Part shown: positions 44,425 to 51,611 of the stretch, piece by piece
Numbering within the stretch: position 1 is the first letter of the stretch
Layout of the letters: every line of letters starts with the position of its first letter
DNA from: Sulfurospirillum barnesii SES-3
GTDB taxonomy: Bacteria; Campylobacterota; Campylobacteria; Campylobacterales; Sulfurospirillaceae
Reading direction: 5' to 3'
Length of the DNA stretch: 64,000 nucleotides
Assembly: GCF_000265295.1 (NCBI RefSeq)
Contig: NC_018002.1
Location: 1,736,001 to 1,800,000 of the forward strand
Notes under the pieces: generated by a model
Told to the model about the DNA's origin: nothing
Seen by the model: the letters and a program-made list of their open reading frames with translations, nothing else
Database searches by the model: none
Translations under genes and position numbers: made by a program

Positions 44425-44445
44425 AGAAGAGATTCGTCTCTTCTT
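44424..44445 (+). terminator. Terminator of the RND operon
   Basis: Perfect 9-bp stem AAGAAGAGA / TCTCTTCTT with a TTCG tetraloop, beginning at the stop codon of the pump gene. Confidence 0.75.
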
Positions 44446-44472
44446 AACACTTTTACATGTAAAGGATATTTT

Positions 44473-45264
44473 ATGGCATTATCATTTTCTATTATTTCAA
44501 TTTCACTGCCGCAACCTTTTGCACGTCACGAGATAGAAACAAGGTTGGAGTGTGTGTTAAAAAAAGGAATTGAAAAAGCATTCTATACACAAGATCATAA
44601 TCGCTACCTTGTGTATACCCAATTTAATGTCCTAAGCTTTATTCACTGGGAGAAAGCGGACATCATCAAAGCGCTGGAAAAACTAGGAATCAAAGAAGCC
44701 TCTAGTTTTGAGCAACACTGTCTTTATCAAGACTATCCCATTCTTATTGACCCCACTTTAGAGTTTACATGTAAGATCAGCAATGAACACATTCTTCTTA
44801 AAGAAGCCCTACCCTTATATCTCATCATCATTGCATTAGTTATCTCACAAAGCGTCGGTTTAGAAAAATACGAACAAGATTTAGAAGTGCATTTTGGTAA
44901 AAGTCAAGCCTTGCTTGATCTCACCAAAAGTTATACCTTTTTCAAACGCTCCAAATTGGTTGAGTTTACACGCAATCTCATCTCCATCCAACACGGCATG
45001 GTCAGTGAGCTTTTTTTACTCGACAAACCCAATATTTTATGGGACAATGAAGAGGCAGAAAAGATTTACAATACCCTCTCTTCTACCCTTGAGCTTAAAG
45101 ACCGTTTTGAGATTATTGAACATAAGCTCAACCATCTCAAAGAGAATATCGCAATGGCACTGGATTTGTTTAATCATAAACACAGCGAAGTACTCGAGTG
45201 GATTATTATTATTTTAATTGGTGTTGAAATTGTTATGGGGCTGATTGAATTTTTCAACCATTAA
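44473..45264 (+). CDS. RMD1/YagE family (DUF155) protein
   Basis: A 263-residue protein. The C-terminal helix pair HKHSEVLEWIIIILIGVEIVMGLIEFF is the hallmark of the RMD1/DUF155 family, with one membrane segment at the very end. Yeast and human homologues act in mitochondrial translation; the bacterial role is unknown. The ribosome site AAAGGA is formed by the right arm of a TTACATGTAA copy (44453) just before the gene; another copy is inside (44765). Confidence 0.82.
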   Translation: MALSFSIISISLPQPFARHEIETRLECVLKKGIEKAFYTQDHNRYLVYTQFNVLSFIHWEKADIIKALEKLGIKEASSFEQHCLYQDYPILIDPTLEFTCKISNEHILLKEALPLYLIIIALVISQSVGLEKYEQDLEVHFGKSQALLDLTKSYTFFKRSKLVEFTRNLISIQHGMVSELFLLDKPNILWDNEEAEKIYNTLSSTLELKDRFEIIEHKLNHLKENIAMALDLFNHKHSEVLEWIIIILIGVEIVMGLIEFFNH

Positions 45265-45488
45265 TGCGTTTTAACCAGCTTATGAACCAGCTTACGCACC
45301 ATAGGAACAACCACTAAAATCGTAGGAAATGCTATAAAGTAAGTCCTCCAAAAAGCACGAAACCATAGAGTGAAAAAATTCTCCACCCATCCAACATTAA
45401 TCAGTGTAATCACACACGACATTAACGTTGTCATAAATAAAGACATCAAAAATGCAAACAAAACAAACTCATACTTTTTTGGAATCAC
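45261..45488 (-). CDS. DUF2798 family small membrane protein
   Basis: A 75-residue protein with two membrane segments and the DUF2798 pattern (FAFLMSLFMTTLMS..TLWFRAFWRTYFIAFPTILVVVPMVRKLV, read in part). No function known. It converges with the RMD1 gene, overlapping by four bases, and diverges from the receiver-PAS gene. Confidence 0.78.
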   Translation of the reverse strand: MIPKKYEFVLFAFLMSLFMTTLMSCVITLINVGWVENFFTLWFRAFWRTYFIAFPTILVVVPMVRKLVHKLVKTH

Positions 45489-45603
45489 TCTTTATCCTTT
45501 GTCATTAGAATACCTTCTATTTTAATCTCTTTTTTTTAACAATTTTTTAATACATGCTTGAACATTCTTCCACGATTATACGCTAGGAAACCCTAAAAGA
45601 GAG

Positions 45604-45609
45604 TATAAT
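45604..45609 (+). promoter_or_regulatory. Predicted -10 box of the receiver-PAS gene
   Basis: TATAAT 25 bases before the ATG at 45634; AGGA lies nearby as ribosome site. Confidence 0.5.
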
Positions 45610-45633
45610 GAAGTGTGACTTTTCTGCTAGGAA

Positions 45634-46488
45634 ATGAAAATGATTGAGACAAGTGAAGCCCTTTTAAAAACTAAAAAAATAGATACTTTTTTCGTCCTTT
45701 TAGTTGCGCAAGATGGTTCAACATTCTTGCCCTTACTTGAAAACCTTTTTTCCAATATTTTTATTGCAAGCACTCAAGCAGAAAGTCTGGAACTTTTTGA
45801 TACACATCCTATTGATTTGGTGATTATTGACACCCAAGCTAGTCGCTATCATTGGTTAACTCTGGTACATCAATTTCGTTTGAAAGTATATGATATATCC
45901 ATTGCTTTAATCGTCGATATGCTTACATGTAATGATACCGATAGCTTTATATTAGCAGATGTAACATCCCATTTTTTCAAACCCCTCAACCCAAAAATTA
46001 TAAATTTTGAATTGCACGATTTGATGCATAAAATTTATCTCAAAAAAGAGAGCAAAATTTTTCAAGACTTAAAAGAACGTCGAAAAATTCAAAGTTTGGC
46101 ATTCTACACCATTCGAAGAATTATTGAAGAGATTCCCTCCCCCATTTTTGCCTACAATGCCAATGAAAAAATACTCTTTTACAATAAAAATATCATAGAA
46201 CTTTTTGAAATAAAACAACGCACTATTCCTGAAATGATGCACGTATGGAATATTGAAGATTTATTTGAAAACCTTCAAAAAGAGGCTCATTTTGGCTCTT
46301 TAAATCATGGAAAATCGTTTCATTTACACTATGTATATGCTCATCAAGAAACACAAAAAATTTTTATTCCAACCAAATTTAGTATTGCACTTGAAAATGA
46401 TGAAGAGCCATTTGATGTCATTGTCCTGACTGATATTACGCCATTACTCTTGCAAAACGAGCTTTTCTCAACACTCTATAAAGGATAA
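45634..46488 (+). CDS. Receiver-like plus PAS domain protein without output domain
   Basis: A 284-residue cytoplasmic protein. Residues ~15-130 look like a response-regulator receiver: VIIDTQA carries an Asp at the phospho-acceptor position and HFFKPL the Lys, but the N-terminal acidic pair is weak (LLVAQDG). A linker helix and a PAS domain (~165-280; IPSPIFAYNANEKILFYNKN) follow. No kinase, GGDEF or DNA-binding domain is present, so it may be a sensor partner for another protein. One TTACATGTAA (45923). Confidence 0.72.
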   Translation: MKMIETSEALLKTKKIDTFFVLLVAQDGSTFLPLLENLFSNIFIASTQAESLELFDTHPIDLVIIDTQASRYHWLTLVHQFRLKVYDISIALIVDMLTCNDTDSFILADVTSHFFKPLNPKIINFELHDLMHKIYLKKESKIFQDLKERRKIQSLAFYTIRRIIEEIPSPIFAYNANEKILFYNKNIIELFEIKQRTIPEMMHVWNIEDLFENLQKEAHFGSLNHGKSFHLHYVYAHQETQKIFIPTKFSIALENDEEPFDVIVLTDITPLLLQNELFSTLYKG

Positions 46489-46586
46489 ATTAACTCTTAA
46501 TTTTCCATACTAGATAGTTTTTGTCTTGTTTTATTAATTAAAATAAATTATCATTCACATAAATTTTAACTATAAAAAGGACTCAC

Positions 46587-46988
46587 ATGAAAAAAACCAT
46601 CTTAATGGATAAATACCCTGTTTTCAATCTTACCATTGATAAAAGTGAATGTAAATATACAACAATGCAAGCCATCATAGAAGATTTATGCGCTAAAATT
46701 GAAGCACATCCTATCGCAAAATTTATTGCTATTTTTGACCATTATGCGCATACTAAAAATATTAATGGCGAAATTGCCCCTGAAATTTTAGATGCAAAAA
46801 ATATCGTTTTCTGTTTTGGCGCAGCCATTCCAAACTCAAAAATTTTAGCCGTTCGCCCTCGTTCTATTGGTTTATGTGAAACCAAAGATCAGTTCGTTAT
46901 TGACTTTTTAGAAGCCCCAAAAGAAGAGCTCCATGCGCTTATGGAAACATGGGCAAAATCACTTGTAAACGCCTGCATCAAGGAATAA
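46587..46988 (+). CDS. Conserved hypothetical protein of the cytochrome bd locus
   Basis: A 133-residue soluble protein with no domain I can name with certainty. It has a mixed alpha/beta pattern with IDKSECKYTTMQAIIEDLCAKI and FIAIFDHYAHT near the N-terminal half, and NIVFCFGAAIPN later. AAAGG precedes the ATG. It is three bases upstream of the DUF4492 gene and thus probably first in the cyd operon. Its role in bd oxidase assembly is only inferred. Confidence 0.75.
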   Translation: MKKTILMDKYPVFNLTIDKSECKYTTMQAIIEDLCAKIEAHPIAKFIAIFDHYAHTKNINGEIAPEILDAKNIVFCFGAAIPNSKILAVRPRSIGLCETKDQFVIDFLEAPKEELHALMETWAKSLVNACIKE

Positions 46989-46991
46989 AAA

Positions 46992-47207
46992 ATGCATTTT
47001 TTCCGCACGTTTTTCATCCTCTACAAAGAGGGATTTGCAAACCTTAGGTTGGGAAAAACCTTGTGGAAAATTGTTCTTTTAAAACTGCTTATTATGTTGG
47101 TCGTGTTTAAATTTTTCTTCTTTAGCACGACCCTTCATACCCACTTTTTAGACGACACCGCTCGTAGCAATTACGTTTTAGACAATCTTATTAAGGAGAC
47201 ACCATGA
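46992..47207 (+). CDS. DUF4492 family small membrane protein
   Basis: A 71-residue protein with one membrane segment (~25-48). The family regularly precedes cydA in Campylobacterota and Bacteroidetes, so a part in cytochrome bd biogenesis is likely but unproven. Its stop overlaps the cydA ATG (ATGA), a strong coupling sign. Confidence 0.82.
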   Translation: MHFFRTFFILYKEGFANLRLGKTLWKIVLLKLLIMLVVFKFFFFSTTLHTHFLDDTARSNYVLDNLIKETP

Positions 47208-48733
47208 GTGAACTCTCTTCGGTCGATTGGAGCAGAGCCCAATTTGCGCTTACTGCCATCTACCATTTTTTATTTGTACCCCTAACATTAGGACTTAGTT
47301 TTATCATTGCTATTATGGAGACACTTTATCTCAAAACTGGCGATAAGCATTGGAAAAAAATCACCCAATTTTGGATGAGCCTTTTTGCGATCAATTTTGC
47401 AATTGGTGTCGCAACAGGGCTTATTATGGAGTTTGAATTTGGAACCAACTGGGCAAATTATTCGTGGTTTGTCGGCGATATTTTCGGCGCACCTTTAGCC
47501 ATTGAGGGTATTTTAGCCTTTTTTATGGAATCCACCTTTTTTGCGGTCATGTTCTTTGGCTGGAATAAGGTCAGCCCCAAATTCCACCTGCTCTCTACGT
47601 GGTTGGTTGCCATTGGCTCAAACCTTTCCGCCTTTTGGATTTTAGTCGCCAATGGTTGGATGCAATACCCTGTAGGCATGCATTTCAACCCCGCCACAGC
47701 TCGTAACGAAATGGAAAATTTCTTTGATGTTGCCCTCTCCCCTGTAGCGGTTATAAAATTTTTACACACTGTTGCCAGTGGCTATGTCATTGGAGCTTTA
47801 TTTGTGGTGGGTATTTCGGCATGGTTTTTGCTCAAAAAGAAAGAGCTACTTTTTGCCAAACGCAGTATGGTGGTAGGAGCAACCTTTGGGCTTATCACCT
47901 CACTTTTCTTAGCCTTCAGTGGCGATGAAAGTGCCTATCAGGTCACCCAACACCAACCCGCAAAACTCGCTGCCATGGAAGGACTCTACAAAGGAGAATC
48001 CAGAGCAGGGCTCATTGCTTTTGGTATTTTAAATCCTAACAAACAACTCGGCGATAATGAACCTGAGTTTTTAGGTGACATTGAAATTCCTTATATGCTC
48101 TCCTTATTAGGTCACCGTCATGTCGATGCCTTTGTGGCTGGACTAGAAGATTTGGTCTATGGCAATCCTTTACACAATATTCCCTCTGCTAGTGAGCGCA
48201 TCGCCAATGGAAAAATTGCCTTACAAGCGCTCAGTGATTTTAGAGAGGCAAAAAAAATGGGAGATGCCCCAAAGATGAAAGAAAATGAGGCGATTTTACA
48301 AACGCATATGAAAGATTTTGGCTATGGTTATTTTGAAAAACCTGAACAAATTATCCCACCCATTGCCCTTTCCTTTTACAGTTTTCATATCATGGTCTCT
48401 TTGGGCATGTGGTTTATCGCTCTCTTTGCACTGGTTCTCTTTTTTATATTTAAACGTGATATTACACGCTATCCTTTAGTCCTTTATGCGGCATTGTGGA
48501 GCATTCCCTTAGGCTACATTGCAGCAGAAGCAGGATGGATTGTGGCAGAAGTGGGCAGACAACCGTGGGCGATTCAAGATTTGATGCCAACACACATCGC
48601 CGCAACCCATTTAGGTGGAGGCAATGTCGCCCTCTCATTTACACTCTTTGCCATTTTATTTACCGTGCTCCTCATTGCGGAGATAAAAATTATGCTCAGG
48701 CAAATTTCCAAAGGCTTTGAGGGAGGTCATTGA
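47204..48733 (+). CDS. cydA: Cytochrome bd ubiquinol oxidase subunit I
   Basis: A 509-residue inner-membrane subunit that binds haems b558, b595 and d and oxidises quinol to reduce oxygen. The haem-ligand His is in YHFLFVPLTLG, the GDESAYQVTQHQPAKLAAMEG region starts a long quinol (Q) loop similar in length to E. coli, and EVGRQPWAIQ carries the GRQPW motif. High-affinity oxidases suit microaerobic life. ATG overlaps the DUF4492 stop; its stop overlaps cydB. Confidence 0.95.
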   Translation: MSELSSVDWSRAQFALTAIYHFLFVPLTLGLSFIIAIMETLYLKTGDKHWKKITQFWMSLFAINFAIGVATGLIMEFEFGTNWANYSWFVGDIFGAPLAIEGILAFFMESTFFAVMFFGWNKVSPKFHLLSTWLVAIGSNLSAFWILVANGWMQYPVGMHFNPATARNEMENFFDVALSPVAVIKFLHTVASGYVIGALFVVGISAWFLLKKKELLFAKRSMVVGATFGLITSLFLAFSGDESAYQVTQHQPAKLAAMEGLYKGESRAGLIAFGILNPNKQLGDNEPEFLGDIEIPYMLSLLGHRHVDAFVAGLEDLVYGNPLHNIPSASERIANGKIALQALSDFREAKKMGDAPKMKENEAILQTHMKDFGYGYFEKPEQIIPPIALSFYSFHIMVSLGMWFIALFALVLFFIFKRDITRYPLVLYAALWSIPLGYIAAEAGWIVAEVGRQPWAIQDLMPTHIAATHLGGGNVALSFTLFAILFTVLLIAEIKIMLRQISKGFEGGH

Positions 48734-49863
48734 TGTTTGAATTACTCTCTTTTTTACAACTGCAACAGTTGTGGTGGATGATAGTCAGTCTTTTAGCAGG
48801 TCTCTTTGTCTTTTTAATGTTCATTCAAGGCGGACAAACACTGCTTTTTAGTCTGCCTGAAAATGAAGTAGAAAAAAGTATGCTCATTAACTCCTTAGGA
48901 CGCAAATGGGAGCTTGGCTTTACCACGCTTGTGCTCTTTGGTGGAGCGCTTTTTGCGGCATTTCCTCTTTTTTATGCGACCAGTTTTGGGGGAGCCTATT
49001 GGGTATGGCTTGCCATTTTATTTTGTTTTATCATTCAAGCGGTGAGTTATGAGTACCGCAAAAAAGAGAACAACTTTTTGGGTCAAAAAACCTATGAAAT
49101 GTTCTTGTACATTAACGGCTCATTGGGTGTGATTTTACTCGGTGTTGCGCTAAGTACGCTTTTTAGTGGCGCTTCTTTTCATTTAGATGAAAATTTCTTT
49201 GTGCAATGGGATACAAATCTTCGAGGGCTTGAAGCGCTTTTTATCCCTCAAAACTACCTTTTAGCCTTCTCTCTTTTCTTTTTAGCACGTCTGAGTGCTG
49301 GGCTTTATTTTCTCAGCAACATCAACCACGCTTCTTTACATGTAAGAATTCAAAAGATGCTTTTGAAAAATACCTTGCTCTTTTTGCCGTTCTTTTTGGG
49401 CTTTTTGGCGTGGATTTTTCTCAAAGATGGCTTTGCGTACGATGCCTCAGGTGTCGTGCATATCGAAGCCTACAAATACCTAAGCAACCTTCTCGCCTTG
49501 CCTTTAGTCGCCGTGATGATTCTGCTAGGCGTGGTGTTGGTGCTTGTAGCGCTTTATCTAGGGATTTTTAGAGCCAATGTTCATGGGATTAAAGTAATGG
49601 GCGTGGGAATTGTCCTTGCGGTGATGGGTATCTTTTTGCTCTTAGGATTGAACAACACAGCATTTTACCCCTCTTTGAGTGCACTTCAAAGCTCACTCAC
49701 TATCGAGAATTCAAGCGGGAGTCACTACACCCTCACCGCCATGAGTTATGTTGCCCTTATCATTCCCTTTGTCCTTGCCTATATCACCTATGCATGGTAT
49801 GCGATGGATAAAAAAGATATTGATGAAGCGGAGATACGTGATGCTTCAGAGCACCACTACTAA
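48733..49863 (+). CDS. cydB: Cytochrome bd ubiquinol oxidase subunit II
   Basis: A 376-residue membrane subunit with about eight helices and CydB-type segments (LQQLWWMIVSLLAGLFVFLMF at the start; FIQGGQTLLF). It pairs with CydA. The ATG at 48733 shares a base with the cydA stop TGA. One TTACATGTAA (49336). Followed nine bases later by a tiny ORF. Confidence 0.93.
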   Translation: MFELLSFLQLQQLWWMIVSLLAGLFVFLMFIQGGQTLLFSLPENEVEKSMLINSLGRKWELGFTTLVLFGGALFAAFPLFYATSFGGAYWVWLAILFCFIIQAVSYEYRKKENNFLGQKTYEMFLYINGSLGVILLGVALSTLFSGASFHLDENFFVQWDTNLRGLEALFIPQNYLLAFSLFFLARLSAGLYFLSNINHASLHVRIQKMLLKNTLLFLPFFLGFLAWIFLKDGFAYDASGVVHIEAYKYLSNLLALPLVAVMILLGVVLVLVALYLGIFRANVHGIKVMGVGIVLAVMGIFLLLGLNNTAFYPSLSALQSSLTIENSSGSHYTLTAMSYVALIIPFVLAYITYAWYAMDKKDIDEAEIRDASEHHY

Positions 49864-49872
49864 GGAGATTTT

Positions 49873-49974
49873 ATGGATTACACAAGCGCACTCATCTGGC
49901 TTGCATGCTGGCCCGTACTGATTTATGCAACCTATAAACTGATTGTTTTTACCGTTAAAAAATTAGAAGCATAA
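49873..49974 (+). CDS. 33-residue membrane ORF, CydX-like candidate
   Basis: ATG GAT TAC ... reads MDYTSALIWLACWPVLIYA and ends KKLEA. AAGGAG stands seven bases before the ATG. One membrane helix (~6-27) with a short charged tail fits CydX/CbdX subunits, which stabilise bd oxidase haems and are usually encoded right after cydB. The conserved CydX motif (WYF..WILG) is not clearly present, so homology is not shown; position, size and topology are the evidence. Confidence 0.7.
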   Translation: MDYTSALIWLACWPVLIYATYKLIVFTVKKLEA

Positions 49975-49977
49975 TGC

Positions 49978-50002
49978 CATGAGGCAGTTTACCTGCCTCA
50001 TG
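49978..50002. terminator. Terminator hairpin of the cyd operon
   Basis: Perfect 10-bp stem CATGAGGCAG / CTGCCTCATG with a TTTAC loop, four bases after the small ORF, between convergent genes. No T run follows. Confidence 0.6.
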
Positions 50003-50027
50003 AATAGCAACACCAAATCACACCATC

Positions 50028-51119
50028 TTATTCTCTCAAATAGGCATTCCTAGCTGCTTGCATTTGAAGTTGCTTCATGCTATCAGAAATATTGGTGTCA
50101 TTTTGATACGCATTTTTTGATAGCTCTAACATGCTTATCTCCAAAGTATCATGGTACATGCTTTCAAGAAAGGCTTCTTCTTCCTCTTTAGAAACAATAT
50201 CAAGAGTGTCAATGCTATAGTTTTGTAACTTTGTACTGTCATTTAACTTAGAGTTTTTTTCAAGCAAGTCTTTGTGAAATTCTTCCATATCTACAATAAC
50301 TTTTTGACGGTAATCTTTTCCAAAATCATCACGCAAACCTTCTTCAAGGCTAATTGTTCCATCAAGGTCTTCATCCATTTTGAGCGTATGCTCTAACTCT
50401 TTGTCCAAACTGTTTTCAAACTGAAGGTAATGCGTATCAGTCGCCGTACGGTTTGTTTGAACGTGAGATTCTGCCTCTTTATCTGCAAAAAGCGATGGGG
50501 AAGTACGTCCTAATTCTTGATAGTTTTCCCCTGTGTTAAAGTTGATTTTTACTATTTTTTGACCAATATAATCGTAGTCACTTTGTCGTTCAAACCCAAT
50601 TTTCAGCGTTTTTGCTTCATCGCCCTCCACCAATCCATTGCCATCGAGGTCTGATTTGGCGTAGTTTCGATCAATGTTAATATTGTGCACCCAACCTGCA
50701 ACAAAGCCTTCCACTTCACCATTAAGACGCAAAACTCCATCATCACGTTCAAAAAAGTTGTTAGCGCCATGAAATTTTTCTTTCAGTTGATTAATACGTG
50801 TTTGCGAAAGCTCCAGCGTCATATAGTTTGTACTGTTTTGGGGATCACGTATGACCACAAGGCGATTGGGCTCATTTTTTGTACCATTAGAATGGCTCAC
50901 ATACGTCTGCTTGGATGTGTCAGCAACAATCTTTTCGTTAATAAGTTCTTCTTGAGAAAGTTCCTTAAAGTGAATTGCCAACGAGGTATAAACATCACCG
51001 CTTGTCACTACTTTGGTTGGTTCTTTCTTGAGTGCTTCTAGTTCATTAACCGTATGATGCACTCTTGGTGTTTTATAAGCTTCTGTTTGAGACATAAAAG
51101 ATGAAATGGAAGTAGCCAC
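50028..51119 (-). CDS. EF-hand-type predicted calcium-binding protein
   Basis: A 363-residue, acidic, soluble protein with no signal peptide seen. Two 12-residue loops fit the EF-hand consensus: DLDGNGLVEGDE (157-168) and DEDLDGTISLEE (249-260). The rest is not recognised. GTG at 51119 with GAGGGGGA before it is the start. The lack of a signal peptide leaves its location open; it could be cytoplasmic or exported by a type I or flagellar-type route. It stands alone between hairpins. Confidence 0.7.
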   Translation of the reverse strand: MATSISSFMSQTEAYKTPRVHHTVNELEALKKEPTKVVTSGDVYTSLAIHFKELSQEELINEKIVADTSKQTYVSHSNGTKNEPNRLVVIRDPQNSTNYMTLELSQTRINQLKEKFHGANNFFERDDGVLRLNGEVEGFVAGWVHNINIDRNYAKSDLDGNGLVEGDEAKTLKIGFERQSDYDYIGQKIVKINFNTGENYQELGRTSPSLFADKEAESHVQTNRTATDTHYLQFENSLDKELEHTLKMDEDLDGTISLEEGLRDDFGKDYRQKVIVDMEEFHKDLLEKNSKLNDSTKLQNYSIDTLDIVSKEEEEAFLESMYHDTLEISMLELSKNAYQNDTNISDSMKQLQMQAARNAYLRE

Positions 51120-51195
51120 AAATCCCCCTCACGATAATACATATTGCTACATATCGGCTCGTAAAAGAAAAAATAAACAAGGCAGATACACTGCC

Positions 51196-51594
51196 TCATT
51201 GCTTAATCGAATAAACACTCTCTTTTACCCCAGCATACACCACCACAATTTCCACAGGCTCATCCCCTTCATTGACACCATAATGCCATGTGTCCACCAC
51301 TTCAATAATCGCATCGCCTGCTTTTAAAATCAAGGTTTTATTCTCATCACTGACCACTTTGAGCGTACCCTTCACCATATAGCCCACATTGATAATAGGA
51401 TGCTGATGCATCGGAAGTGTGGTATGCGGTGGAATCGTAATTTTTAAGACTGAAATCTCAGGCGCTTCTTTAGGATACGCAGGCAAAGGAGCACCATTCC
51501 AACTGGTGTGAGACTTTACAAGGGTTTGAGACACAACATCCTGTGCCACACTAATAGAAATGATAAAAAAACACAACAAGAACACTTTTTTCAT
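51196..51594 (-). CDS. Exported cupin-domain protein
   Basis: A 132-residue protein with a signal peptide (1-17). The cupin motifs are HTTLPMHQHPIINVGYMVKG and DAIIEVVDTWHYGVNEG, giving His and Glu candidates for a metal site. Periplasmic single-cupin proteins have diverse or unknown roles. A GGCAG/CTGCC inverted repeat overlaps its stop. Co-directional with the P-type ATPase 18 bases upstream, so perhaps one unit. Confidence 0.82.
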   Translation of the reverse strand: MKKVFLLCFFIISISVAQDVVSQTLVKSHTSWNGAPLPAYPKEAPEISVLKITIPPHTTLPMHQHPIINVGYMVKGTLKVVSDENKTLILKAGDAIIEVVDTWHYGVNEGDEPVEIVVVYAGVKESVYSIKQ

Positions 51595-51611
51595 CGTAGA
51601 CCTTTTTTATG

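Noticed and set aside
46530-46570. A Fur-box-like A+T-rich sequence (AATTATCATTC) before the cyd operon
   Set aside because: Only part of the 19-bp consensus is matched, and such A+T-rich words are common here.
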